Source: Ceratopteris richardii
Taxonomy: Eukaryota; Streptophyta; Polypodiopsida; Polypodiales; Pteridaceae
Direction of reading: 5' to 3'
DNA: 64,000 bases
Assembly (NCBI GenBank): GCA_020310875.1
Contig: CM035412.1
Location: 130,256,196-130,320,195, forward strand
This document shows, piece by piece, positions 55,272-64,000 of the stretch (its first letter is position 1; the number at the start of each line of letters is the position of its first letter). A model generated the notes under the pieces. That model made no database searches and had not been told where the DNA came from. It worked only from the letters and a program-made list of their open reading frames with translations. The translations under genes and the position numbers were made by a program.

Positions 55272-56639
55272 TTAGTAGGTGGACATGGATTTACAATTGG
55301 GATCCGGGGGTTTATTACAAGGTTTAGGTTGCCAAATGCAATGGATAGGTTTTGATTTTGACTTTGTGGAGGCTCTGGAGAGTGTGATAGGGTATTTACT
55401 TGAAAAATGGGGCTTTTTAGGGACCCATTTACAAGTGATTCTACTTGTGCTCATGGAAGAATACGTGTTAGTGCGTGATGTGTAAGACTGGGCCTCAGAT
55501 GTTCGCGTGAGTGAAACATGTTGTACAGGATTTGGCCTTGGTGTAGTTATTTGAGCCCGCAAGCAAGCCTTAGGCACCCAGATTTGTCGTGATTGTGGGC
55601 TGGCCTTCATTGACTTCTTGGGTACCCAAATAGACTTTACTTTCGCAGAAGAATTTATGAAGGACTTCTTATTAGTGTCGAGTTGTTGATTACTAATAAG
55701 AGGTTTAGGCCGTGGTGTTGGCCTGGTCGGAACAGGGTGTTCGCCTTTTTGCCTCCATACTTGTTTCATCGGCTGAAACAATCTGCTTTGCTCCTTTTTT
55801 TGGCCTCTAGTATAGGTAGTGTTCTGCTTCTTCTGTATTTGATCTGTCGTTGGCTGCTGCATCCTTCTGGCCTTTGGGAAAGAAGGGAGTACCATTTTAT
55901 TCTTGACTCCGTTGTTGAGACAATCCTCTTTCTGCATAATACATTTTTGGACAAGAATAGCATTGTCAACTTCATGTGCACCCCTGGAAGGACCAGGAGT
56001 TCGTGCCTTACCTAGTTCCTTGAGTGCCTCATTTTCCAATTCAACTGTAATTCGACTATGATTTACCCATACCTGAAGAAGTCCACTTCTTAGGTTTAGG
56101 TTGACCGCATGATCATAGATCCAGTCCTGACCCAAGACAAGAGGCTCAGTGAGGTCCTCATCTTGACACACTAGTACTTTGACTGTCATGACTTCGTCTT
56201 GAATATAAAGGGGAAGTTCCACCTCGCCCATGCAAGGGGTTTCCACACCTCCCAATCCTATGAGATACGCTTCAATAGGATTGACGGTTAATTTCAACTT
56301 TTGACAGTAAGACAATTTAACAGCACTAGTGGCTGCACCTGAGTCAATCAAGGCTCTTACAGTCCTTGCACCCTTTCCTTGTCCTATATCTAAGGTCATA
56401 AAAGGACGTCGATCAATTATCCTATGGGAGCTGATACCTGAAACTTCACACATAGCCACGTGATATCCTTGATCTGCATATGCATCTGGCACAGGTTGCT
56501 CTCTACCTTGTCTTCTTAATTTCATTCTCCGTATGCGCTCTAAGGCTTCTGCTTGGGCTTCTTCTCGAATTCGTTTTTCTTCTTCTTTGCGTTTCTTAGC
56601 AGTATTGAGTTGACTTAGCATTTCCTCTGTGAGAGGTTC
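55272..56639 (-). CDS. Gy2 second protease (PR2) and W-motif linker
   Basis: Open from just after the TAG at 56640 (CAG in Gy1), in frame with the integrase. Basic helix KKRKEEEKRIREEAQAEALERIRR, then protease: DRRPFMTLDIGQGKG, VRALIDSGAATSAVKLSYC with intact D-S-G, GGVETPCMGEVELPLYIQDE, EPLVLGQDWIYDHAVNLN. The linker has IWVPKKS, IWVPKAC, KWVPKKP and IWQPKPC. It is intact in Gy2 although PR1 is not. The likely role is polyprotein processing, perhaps of the integrase or linker region; that is inference. Confidence 0.88.
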   Translation of the reverse strand, partial: EPLTEEMLSQLNTAKKRKEEEKRIREEAQAEALERIRRMKLRRQGREQPVPDAYADQGYHVAMCEVSGISSHRIIDRRPFMTLDIGQGKGARTVRALIDSGAATSAVKLSYCQKLKLTVNPIEAYLIGLGGVETPCMGEVELPLYIQDEVMTVKVLVCQDEDLTEPLVLGQDWIYDHAVNLNLRSGLLQVWVNHSRITVELENEALKELGKARTPGPSRGAHEVDNAILVQKCIMQKEDCLNNGVKNKMVLPSFPKARRMQQPTTDQIQKKQNTTYTRGQKKEQSRLFQPMKQVWRQKGEHPVPTRPTPRPKPLISNQQLDTNKKSFINSSAKVKSIWVPKKSMKASPQSRQIWVPKACLRAQITTPRPNPVQHVSLTRTSEAQSYTSRTNTYSSMSTSRITCKWVPKKPHFSSKYPITLSRASTKSKSKPIHCIWQPKPCNKPPDPNCKSMSTY

Positions 56640-58832
56640 CTAATACAGCTTGACCCTGCATCCGCTTATGTAGCTCGGAAGAATATCACCTTCTAAGGTG
56701 GCTAGCTGTACCGCCCCACTCGTTGAGATTCTATTAATGATCATGGGTCCGTAGCCTCTCTTCTCCAGTTTCCTCGCATGTTGTTTCAACGTGTATACTA
56801 GTACTAGGTCGCCTGCCTTCAAACCTTTATCCTTAACGTGGGCATCAAAGTATGCCTTCTGTCGTTTCTTAGCTGCATATATCCCTGCAGCCGCTCTCAG
56901 TCTTGTTTCTCCTAATCGTTCAAGGTCAAAAAGTCTTGAGGAGAGTTCGTGACCCGTCCATTCATGCTCTTGTGCCACTTTCAATGTAGGTATTAAGAAG
57001 TCCAACGGTAGCACTGCATTTTGACCAAATACCATCTGAAAGGGAGTGGCTTGGAGTACCGTTTTGTAGGCGACTCGGTATGCCCAAACAGCATGGTGTA
57101 GCTGTTTATCCCAATCAGAGCGTTTATTATTCACTAACTTGGTCAACACATTACACAGAATCTTGTTTGTGCTTTCGGCTTGTCCATTAGCTTGTGGGTG
57201 GTAGGGGGCAGACTTCTTATGAACTACCAAGAATTCTTGGAGTAGATTTTCAATCACTTCGTTCAAGAAGTGAGTGCCTCTATCACTTACTAGTTCTATA
57301 GGTAGCCCGTATCTTGTGAATACATTCTCAAACAAGAATTTAGCAGTTGTTTGAGCATCGTTCTTCGTCGTGGCTTTTACCTCCACCCACTTTGTTAGAT
57401 AGTCTGTCGCAACAATGATATATTCTGCATGGGAACCCTTAGCTGGGGGATTAATAGGACCTACGAAGTCTATTCCCCACTTAGAGAGTGCACGTCCACC
57501 CATCATAGGTTTCAGTGGCATCTCATCTTTGCGTATAGGATACTGAGTTCGATGACAGACATCACACCGTTTCACATAGGTATGTGCATCCATGTGAAGG
57601 GTCGGCCACCAGAAGCCCGCAAATAGTATTGCCTTGATCACCCGATCTGGTCCAAAGTGTCCTCCTGCTACACCTTGGTGAGCAGTTTCCAAGATCTTGA
57701 GATATTCACTTTCATGGACACATAGTCTCAGGTAACCATCTTTACCACATTTGTATAGATTATCACCAATGAGTGAGTAATCCTGGGCTTCTTGTTCTAA
57801 ACTCCTTTTCCTAGGCAGAGTCATGTCTGGAGGGAATGTTTTCGTCCTCAGGATGGATACTAGTGGTTCACTCCACTCTGGCACTATGGACAGTTGATAA
57901 AGAGTGGCATGTTCCACAGGTGGTTTAGTGCAACAGATTGGGCATTCCTTGCACAACTTTTGGACATCAGCCTCCATAGTAGTCCAATGCACTCCGAGTC
58001 TCCTTAGTGTCTGTAGGGTTCGTTGCTTTGAGTAGTGTTGCTCTAATGCACCTACATGTGCTAATTGCAACCATTTAGCGTACTCATCCTCTTCCACACA
58101 ACAAGCCAAGATCCCTTGATCTGTGTGTTTGTACATACTTCCTGCCATGATGTGATACTTTTGGGCTTTTACTACCTCTCTATCCTGCGTGTTTATTACT
58201 GGATGGTTAGGCCCGTATGTCAATACCGGTACCAATGGCTTAGCCCACTGCGGTACAACTTCCAAATTAAACAAGTAAGCATCAGGAAGGTCATCTGACA
58301 CTCCTTGTGGGGCTTCTCCAGATGTGAGCCTAGAGAGATGATCCGCTCTCAAGTGAGTCTTCCCTTTCCTTACTACAACCTCGAATTCATATTCCATTAG
58401 CAAGAGAAACCATCTTACTAATCTTCCTGTATTACATGGCTTGTTCACGAGATATAACAACGCTTGGTGGTCAGTAAAAAATTTAAACTTGTTTGCAAGC
58501 AAATAATGTCTAAACTTTTTAGCTGCATATACCATGCCTAATCCTTCTCGTTCGGTGGTTGTATAATTTCGTTCAGTTGCATTCAATTGTCTACTAGCAT
58601 AGGCAATTGGAAGATCCATATTACCTTCACCAGTAGGTTGCGCGAGTACACACCCAATAGCATAATTGGATGCATCCACATGAACATGGAAAGGCTTATT
58701 CCAATCTGGTGTGGTTAAGATTGGTGCTGAACATAATCGCCGTTTAAGCTCATTGAAGGAATTCTCACATTCATCAGTCCACTCAAAGTTAGTCAGAAGT
58801 CCGTACATGGGCTTTGCTATGATGGCATACAT
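56640..58832 (-). CDS. Gy2 RNase H and integrase with two H2C2 modules
   Basis: 730 residues. RNase H 1-170 (VHVDASNYAIG, TTTEREGLG, FFTDHQALLYL, LRADHLSRL). First zinc module about 217-300: H259-x6-H266 and C294-x2-C297. Second about 343-426: H385-x6-H392 and C423-x2-C426. The two share the frame Y-x-I-x-G-x-x-Y-K, a C-V-x-E-x-E-Y-x-K segment, A-H-x-G and the Cys pair. Integrase core D455, D517, E553, that is D,D(35)E. C-terminus 640-730 with the GDLVLVYTLKQHARKL and RGYGPMIIN segments. No chromodomain. All catalytic and zinc residues are present, so the segment looks functional apart from its terminal TAG at 56640. Confidence 0.92.
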   Translation of the reverse strand: MYAIIAKPMYGLLTNFEWTDECENSFNELKRRLCSAPILTTPDWNKPFHVHVDASNYAIGCVLAQPTGEGNMDLPIAYASRQLNATERNYTTTEREGLGMVYAAKKFRHYLLANKFKFFTDHQALLYLVNKPCNTGRLVRWFLLLMEYEFEVVVRKGKTHLRADHLSRLTSGEAPQGVSDDLPDAYLFNLEVVPQWAKPLVPVLTYGPNHPVINTQDREVVKAQKYHIMAGSMYKHTDQGILACCVEEDEYAKWLQLAHVGALEQHYSKQRTLQTLRRLGVHWTTMEADVQKLCKECPICCTKPPVEHATLYQLSIVPEWSEPLVSILRTKTFPPDMTLPRKRSLEQEAQDYSLIGDNLYKCGKDGYLRLCVHESEYLKILETAHQGVAGGHFGPDRVIKAILFAGFWWPTLHMDAHTYVKRCDVCHRTQYPIRKDEMPLKPMMGGRALSKWGIDFVGPINPPAKGSHAEYIIVATDYLTKWVEVKATTKNDAQTTAKFLFENVFTRYGLPIELVSDRGTHFLNEVIENLLQEFLVVHKKSAPYHPQANGQAESTNKILCNVLTKLVNNKRSDWDKQLHHAVWAYRVAYKTVLQATPFQMVFGQNAVLPLDFLIPTLKVAQEHEWTGHELSSRLFDLERLGETRLRAAAGIYAAKKRQKAYFDAHVKDKGLKAGDLVLVYTLKQHARKLEKRGYGPMIINRISTSGAVQLATLEGDILPSYISGCRVKLY

Positions 58833-58844
58833 GTGTATAAACCG

Positions 58845-59813
58845 TCAGTAATAACCACAATGCCCCATGAAAGCTTGTACTTCCTTGACATTCTTTGGCC
58901 TAGGTAACTCTGCTATGGCTCTCCCTTTCTCTTCATCAGTGGATATGCCATTCTTTGACACTATGTGTCCTAGAATCTTGCCTTGCCTGACCATAAAAAC
59001 GCACTTTTCGGGGTTCAGGCAGACTTGATATTCTCTACATTTGTCAAAGATTTGTCTGAGTTCAGGAATATGAGTTTGTCTAATGTTGGAATGAGCACAA
59101 AGATCATCAACATAGACTTCCAAGTTCTTCCTCAGGAACTCTTTAAATACATGGCACATCAGCCTCTGGAAGGTAGTTGGTGCGTTGGTAAGCCCACATG
59201 GCATTACTCTAAAGGCAAAAATGCCCCATTCCGTGGCAAAAGCCGTCTTATGCTGATCTTCTGGAGCTATGGCTACTTGATTGTAGCCCGAAAATCCATC
59301 AAGGAAGCTGTACACTTCCTTGCCTGCTACTCTTTCTAAGAGATGTTCTGTGATGGGAAGCGGATAGTTATCTCGAATTGTGGCTGCATTGACCTTCTTC
59401 AAGTTAATGCATACACGCAGCTTGCCATTCTTCTTGGGCACCACTACGATGGGGGATACCCACTCAGTGTGCTCAATTTCATAGATAAATCCAGCTTCAA
59501 CCAGTCTATCTATCTCCTCTTTGATCTTGGCAGCGTAATTATCGTTATATGTATAGGGCTTTTGCTTAGAGGGTTTGGCATCTGAGGTCATGGGGATAGT
59601 GTGTGAGCATATGTCAGGGTCAACACCTTTCAAATCCTTGTAACTCCAAGCGAATACATCTCTGTATTCTCTTAGCAAGGCTATTAACGCATGCTCTTCT
59701 TCCTCTGTTAGGTCATGGCCTATGTACGTGCATCTCTCCTCTCCTTCTTCGAGGGCCACTACTATTTTCTTGGTGGTTTCTTTGTTATCATAGGCCTCTC
59801 CTGATTGTGCCTC
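58845..59813 (-). pseudogene. Gy2 reverse transcriptase
   Basis: From EEGEERCTYIGHDLTEEEEH through the RT: SPIVVVPKKNGKLRVCINLKK, FSGYNQVAIAPEDQHKTAFATE, MPCGLTNAPTTFQRLM, NLEVYVDDLCAHS (catalytic DD), KCVFMVRQGKILGHIVSK. It closes with a TGA at 58845, where Gy1 has CGA. The Gly-Phe-Gly motif is MPCGL in Gy2, MPFGL in Gy1. Confidence 0.9.
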
Positions 59814-60472
59814 TCATTTAGGCATTCTTATCATGACTCTCCTATCGTCTATCTCATACTTCTTAAAATTTTCCGGGACCTCAAACAAAGATTCTTCCTC
59901 TTCTGGTGAGACTACTCTCTTCTTTCGTTTCTTTCCTTCTTCCTTCGGGGTCACATGTGTGGCTAATCTTACATCATTTGTAAGCTCTCCATGCCTCTGG
60001 GGTTAAAATTCTACTTCATGGAAGTATTCTTCATCTGATGCAAAAGGTGGGTCCATAATGATTGACTCTAGATCGGAGTCACTCGCATCCTCAAATGCAT
60101 CAGGGTTAGGTTCACACTCTTCTAAGACTGCCTCTCCCATAATTGGCTCTATGGAGAAGACTGAAATGTCATAGCCATCCTCACACAGTGGGGTGTCCAT
60201 TGTTCTTCGTTGATGGCTACATCCATTGTTGCTAAGATTTCTGCCCAGCCATGGGGTTCAAATTCTTCATCAGGAAATACTACAGGTGCATAGGCTGGGT
60301 CTTGAATGGGTCTATGTGTTTCATTTGCACCTATTTCTCTGGCCTTTTCTCTTTTCTCCTCTTCTACTGCCACTTTGCACATCCATAAGTGGGTGTCTTC
60401 ATGCATCCATGAGGATCCTGATCCTATGGAATGCACAGATTCCGTATCATCTTTGGCTCTATGGATGGGATT
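59814..60472 (-). pseudogene. Gy2 acidic linker between PR1 and RT
   Basis: Same acidic linker as in Gy1 (SDSDLESIIMDPPFASDEEYF). It is damaged by TGA at 59814 (CGA in Gy1), a stop at 60003 and a 1-bp deletion near 60180, after which the frame changes to that used for the rest of pol. Confidence 0.85.
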
Positions 60473-63400
60473 TCATTGGATAGGAGGGACATCTCTATGA
60501 GAGTAATCTTTAAGATTCACTTTGGTCGTAACACCTAAGTGTTGTAGGTACAAGGAGTTGGTTCCCCAGTCCTGTACCACTTGCAACTGTCGCATAAATG
60601 GTCTTCCCAAAATCATCTCATAGGCATGGTTCTTGCTAAAGTCACATATGGCAAAAGTGTGCTCAAACTCAACACCATAAGTAGTGAGAGTTATTCCTTC
60701 TAGCAAGCCTAAGGGTCTCTCTATGTGACCATCATCCATTTGCAATTTCATTCTTGTGGGCCTGAGTGCTGGCTTGCCCCAACGCTTCCATAGGGAAGAG
60801 TGGGTGCTCTCCTGCTCCTCATAAATGGATGGGATGTCTTGTGGGAATTGGTCATGTGCATCATCCACAAGTTCAATGGGAGGAGGGACTTCACTTTCCT
60901 TAGCCCATTTGTCTTCTTGAATCTCTCGTAGGAATTCTGGTGTGAACCGATTCATAGAAGAAGATGTGTCTGGCTCCGTAGAGTTAGGCACATAGACTTC
61001 CTGGGCAGGAAGGCTTACTCTTTCACTTGCCTTGCCCTTATTTTGAGAGGAGGGTTCCTTTTCTGATTGTGCAATTAGCTTCTCTATCCTTTCTAACAGT
61101 CCTTCAAAGTGCAACTGCGTCTTAGCTGTACTAGAGATGTTAAAGAGGCGACTGGCTTCAAACATGGTTTGAGCCAATTCCACCATCTTAGCACAAATTT
61201 TGGTTCGTTCTAGCTCTAGTTCTGCTCTAGGGTAACACTTTTCATGATCAGTTATGTTTGGCCCTTCTTGGATTCTGGCCTGATATGCTTTAAGCATCAT
61301 ATTTAGGTCCTCGGGAGTGGGATCTGCTAGGACTGATCCTACTCTTGGGGGTGGTGGGTTTAGGTGAGGCAGGTTGGAAGATGGCGGTTCGGATGGAGTT
61401 GGGAATGGTGGAGGTGGGGTAGTGTGAGAGGGAGTTTGAGATGTGAGTTCAGTTATCCTGGCCTTTGTTTCTCTGAGGCTTTCCTCGAGTTCACTCATCT
61501 TTTTTGCCCATTGTCTTTTCATTCTTTCACGACTATCTCTCCAAGCTCTAGTCCTCTTCTTTGTCATGCTCTCTGTTTCACTAACATCTGGGCTCTTTCC
61601 CTGGCCTACCCCTTGGTTTTGCTGCAATGCTTGAGCTCTAGTGACTACCTGTATGGGTGCAGTGGAAGTGACACTTCCTGTGGAATCTACCACTAACCCA
61701 ATAACGTTAATAGGAGTGATTTTTGGCATATTATTAGGATTCTTAGGGCAGTCTCGTAAGAGATGATCCTTTCCACACTCTTGGCAAAAGCCCTGGATCG
61801 TCAGTGACTGGGGTTGTGTAGGTGGAGGCAAGGGACAATCATGAATGAGATGATCTCCCTGACATCTGTAGCATGGTCCTCTAGGGAATGGGGGTCTTAC
61901 TTGTCTAGGTTGAGGTCTAGGGTTGGGGTTTGCATACATGACGTTTGTGTAATCTGACTCCCAACTAGGTTCATTTGGCTCTTCACTATAGTAGGACTCA
62001 CCATGTTCAGGAGATTGCATGTAGTAAGCCTGGGGACTATCAACATGTGTAGAATCGAAGCTATGGTCACTGGGATCACTTTCTGAAAGCACTGGTGTTA
62101 CAGGGACTATAGCTCTATTCAGGTTTTCTTCTGCAGCAGCATACTTTACCGGAATCACATTAGCTGGAGCAGGGGGTTGTTGTGCTAGCACAGGTTGGGG
62201 TCTCAGTTGGGCCTGATATTGCGGTTGGTAGTTTTGCTGAGGCCTAGTATACTGCTGAGGTGGGTACTGGTTCTGGTATCTTCCTTGTTGAGGGTATGGT
62301 TGTGGGTACGTGTGCCTAACGGTTTGCTTATTGTAGGGGCAATCTTGTGCGGTGTGATTGGTGTACCTCCGGTCTATGGTGCAGTACTGGCTACTAGGAT
62401 TTACTTGGGGTTGAGCCATAATGGGACATACATTCGCCATGTGGTCGCCACCACAAGTATAACATCTTTTCACAGGGGCAAACCTTGGGATCTGTTTACT
62501 AGTGACACCTAATTTCTGAGCTACTTTCTCTGCAAGTTCCTCAATTGATGTGGATTGTGTGGAAGAGAGGCTAGAGGCACTATCTGAATCTTTGTATATT
62601 TTGGATAGCTCTAACTCCTCCCCAAGGTTATCCTCAATGTCAATACACATGCGTACACACTCTTCTATGGTCCTAGGGTCCTTCAGATACACATATGACC
62701 TCAATTTGGTACTTAGCAATCCATCCAAGAATAAAGCCACTTGCTTAGCTGGCGTGGGTAGCTCAGGGGCAGGGCATCTCTCCAAGTATTGCCTAAATCT
62801 TCTTCCAGCAAGTCTCACGGTCTCTTGAGGGGTTTGCTTGAAGCTGTGAATCAGCGAGGAAGTGTTATGTCTTATGCCACTTTTAGAGAATTCGATAATG
62901 AATGCCTCTAGAAGTTGGTCTATGCTCCTGAACTGCCTCTCGTTTAGTGGCTGAAACCATGTCAGGGCAGTGTTCCTAAGGGTTAAACCAAAGGCATTGT
63001 ATTGCGTGAACAGATCTTCCACTTGTTCAGCTCTCAAGACTTGCCTAAACTCAGCCACATGATCGTATGGATCTCCAGTGCCATCGAAGTAGTTCTTCAT
63101 GGACTTAACTAGCTGAGTCGGTCTCAGAGTCCTTGTGTGCTCTCTAGGTCGTGGTAGAGGGAACTTATCCACATTTCTTTGATTCCTGGGAGCTCTAAGT
63201 ACCTCAGGTTCTACTCTGTTTGTTTCCGTCCTCGTTCTTTCTCTGCCCCCTGGGTTGGCAAAGCTTACTTCTGGCCTATCTCTACTTCTGTCTCTTTGAG
63301 TTCCATGAGCTTGGGATGTTCCAGCTCCAGGGTGACCATAGGACACCTTCGATCTTGGTTGGGGGAAAACGAATTCACCCTTCCAAGTGTAAGCATGTCT

Positions 63401-63988
63401 ATCATGTTCTGTAACCACAAAGATCCTCTCTGAAGCGTGATCTAAGTAGGTCACTCTGCCTGGGCTATCTCGATCCTTAAACTCATAGATTATGATTGTT
63501 CCTATATCATTTGGCCGATCAGATTTATACCTCCAAAAGGCTTCGTCAGTCTCTCGATTGAGGAGCAAATCTATGCTCTTATTATCCTGGGGAATCCACT
63601 CTGGTGTGATAATCCTAGTGAGAACCGATTTGCCTCGAGGGGTTCTAGGTTCTGTACCCATGTTTCCTTGCTCTAGGTCACCTAAGTCCGCTTCTGGGAT
63701 CACATTTCCAAATTCGTCCGTCCTATCTGGGTGACTGGTGACTACGTATATGGTTCCTTCTTTGTCCAAGTATGCTCTGTTTTCAAACTTGACAGTTGGG
63801 TGCTCTAATCCTATGGATTGGTCAGGGTTTTTAACATGGACCACAGATCTTCCTAGGCCGTCCTCATAGATGCTAGCACCTAATCGGTTGGTCCTAAGGT
63901 ATTCCAGCTGCGTCTTGTACGTGCCTTCTACCCTGTGCAAGTATGGCACTCCTGAACTTCCCGTAGGTCGGTCCATGCCTTGAGACAT
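60473..63988 (-). CDS. Gy2 gag with remnant of first protease
   Basis: 1,171 residues. The first 280 are divergent and basic. Retrotransposon gag core about 295-440 (NYFDGTGDPYDHVAEFRQVL, ALTWFQPLNERQF, TPQETVRLAGRRFRQYLERCP, ALFLDGLLSTKLRSYVYL). Three zinc knuckles with C-x2-C-x3-H-x4-C spacing at about 508 (CYTCGGDHMANVC), 705 (CYRCQGDHLIHDC) and 735 (CQECGKDHLLRDC). A Q/P/Y-rich stretch lies between the first and second. Charged helix 800-850 (KRQWAKKMSELEESLRETKARI). At about 1066 the frame jumps from EQEST to SLWKRWGK: about 139 codons present in Gy1, including AILDSGAG, are missing. The rest of the PR1 fold (ICDFSKNHAYEMILGRPFM) follows and ends at TGA 60473 (TGG in Gy1). Confidence 0.92.
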   Translation of the reverse strand: MSQGMDRPTGSSGVPYLHRVEGTYKTQLEYLRTNRLGASIYEDGLGRSVVHVKNPDQSIGLEHPTVKFENRAYLDKEGTIYVVTSHPDRTDEFGNVIPEADLGDLEQGNMGTEPRTPRGKSVLTRIITPEWIPQDNKSIDLLLNRETDEAFWRYKSDRPNDIGTIIIYEFKDRDSPGRVTYLDHASERIFVVTEHDRHAYTWKGEFVFPQPRSKVSYGHPGAGTSQAHGTQRDRSRDRPEVSFANPGGRERTRTETNRVEPEVLRAPRNQRNVDKFPLPRPREHTRTLRPTQLVKSMKNYFDGTGDPYDHVAEFRQVLRAEQVEDLFTQYNAFGLTLRNTALTWFQPLNERQFRSIDQLLEAFIIEFSKSGIRHNTSSLIHSFKQTPQETVRLAGRRFRQYLERCPAPELPTPAKQVALFLDGLLSTKLRSYVYLKDPRTIEECVRMCIDIEDNLGEELELSKIYKDSDSASSLSSTQSTSIEELAEKVAQKLGVTSKQIPRFAPVKRCYTCGGDHMANVCPIMAQPQVNPSSQYCTIDRRYTNHTAQDCPYNKQTVRHTYPQPYPQQGRYQNQYPPQQYTRPQQNYQPQYQAQLRPQPVLAQQPPAPANVIPVKYAAAEENLNRAIVPVTPVLSESDPSDHSFDSTHVDSPQAYYMQSPEHGESYYSEEPNEPSWESDYTNVMYANPNPRPQPRQVRPPFPRGPCYRCQGDHLIHDCPLPPPTQPQSLTIQGFCQECGKDHLLRDCPKNPNNMPKITPINVIGLVVDSTGSVTSTAPIQVVTRAQALQQNQGVGQGKSPDVSETESMTKKRTRAWRDSRERMKRQWAKKMSELEESLRETKARITELTSQTPSHTTPPPPFPTPSEPPSSNLPHLNPPPPRVGSVLADPTPEDLNMMLKAYQARIQEGPNITDHEKCYPRAELELERTKICAKMVELAQTMFEASRLFNISSTAKTQLHFEGLLERIEKLIAQSEKEPSSQNKGKASERVSLPAQEVYVPNSTEPDTSSSMNRFTPEFLREIQEDKWAKESEVPPPIELVDDAHDQFPQDIPSIYEEQESTHSSLWKRWGKPALRPTRMKLQMDDGHIERPLGLLEGITLTTYGVEFEHTFAICDFSKNHAYEMILGRPFMRQLQVVQDWGTNSLYLQHLGVTTKVNLKDYSHRDVPPIQ

Positions 63989-64000
63989 CTCTGATTCACT

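Larger units (their letters stand above)
50142..64000 (-). mobile_element. Gy2: Ty3/gypsy element, runs off the window
   Basis: Second young copy of the Gy1 family, complete from the gag start (63988) to the 3' LTR (50142). The 5' LTR lies outside the window. It is inserted in Co-C after CTCAA (50137-50141). Lesions are one deletion removing the PR1 active site, one 1-bp frameshift (about 60180) and a small number of stops. Confidence 0.93.

Overview
The window looks like a large, repeat-rich nuclear genome of a land plant. Almost every base can be assigned to LTR retrotransposons of the Ty3/gypsy and Ty1/copia superfamilies. They carry plant-type polyproteins, tRNA-iMet-like primer sites and 5-bp target duplications. 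I saw no host gene, rRNA, tRNA or CRISPR array, and I cannot name the species. Element names (Gy1-Gy5, Co-A to Co-H, Na1, TRIM1) are local labels.

Layout. 1-2815: decayed + strand gypsy gag (Gy5). 2816-3103: old copia LTR fragment. 3135-19154: Gy1, a minus-strand gypsy element with its 3' LTR but no 5' end, split by a young non-autonomous element Na1 (6618-10475). 19155-23671: 5'-truncated + strand copia Co-A, holding a DNA-transposon-like insert (20935-22257). 23672-28187: old + strand gypsy Gy3. 28188-29769: minus-strand copia Co-E2 (gag and 5' LTR). 29770-32186: very old minus-strand gypsy Gy4. 32187-34020: copia Co-F. About 34080-37027: two copia pieces in the order integrase-RT-LTR-gag (Co-G). 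37041-37230: gypsy LTR fragment. 37764-39976: copia Co-H. 39977-50141: copia Co-C inserted in Co-H and itself holding Co-D (41782-48980), whose 5' LTR holds TRIM1 (47369-48131). 50142-64000: Gy2, a second copy of the Gy1 family inserted in Co-C and running off the right edge.

The main find is the Gy family. Gy1 and Gy2 show one long frame encoding gag, a first aspartic protease (PR1), RT, RNase H, two tandem H2C2 zinc modules, a D,D(35)E integrase core and then a second complete aspartic protease (PR2) fused in frame behind the integrase. A linker with repeated W-V-P-K-K motifs follows. Downstream, in the position of a retroviral env, lies a separate frame of about 1,430 codons (ORF3) with no family I recognise. 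The order integrase end, PR2, W-linker, ORF3 recurs in two much older copies (Gy3, Gy4), so it is an ancestral trait of the lineage. Gy2 has lost the PR1 active site by a deletion of about 417 bp but keeps PR2.

Most polyprotein lesions in Gy1 and Gy2 are C-to-T or G-to-A stops, as expected for methylated, silenced elements. Copies this similar with few frameshifts suggest recent activity. Na1 has near-identical LTRs and a perfect duplication; it carries reduced gag and protease regions and then a long frame with His/Asp-rich repeats in place of pol.
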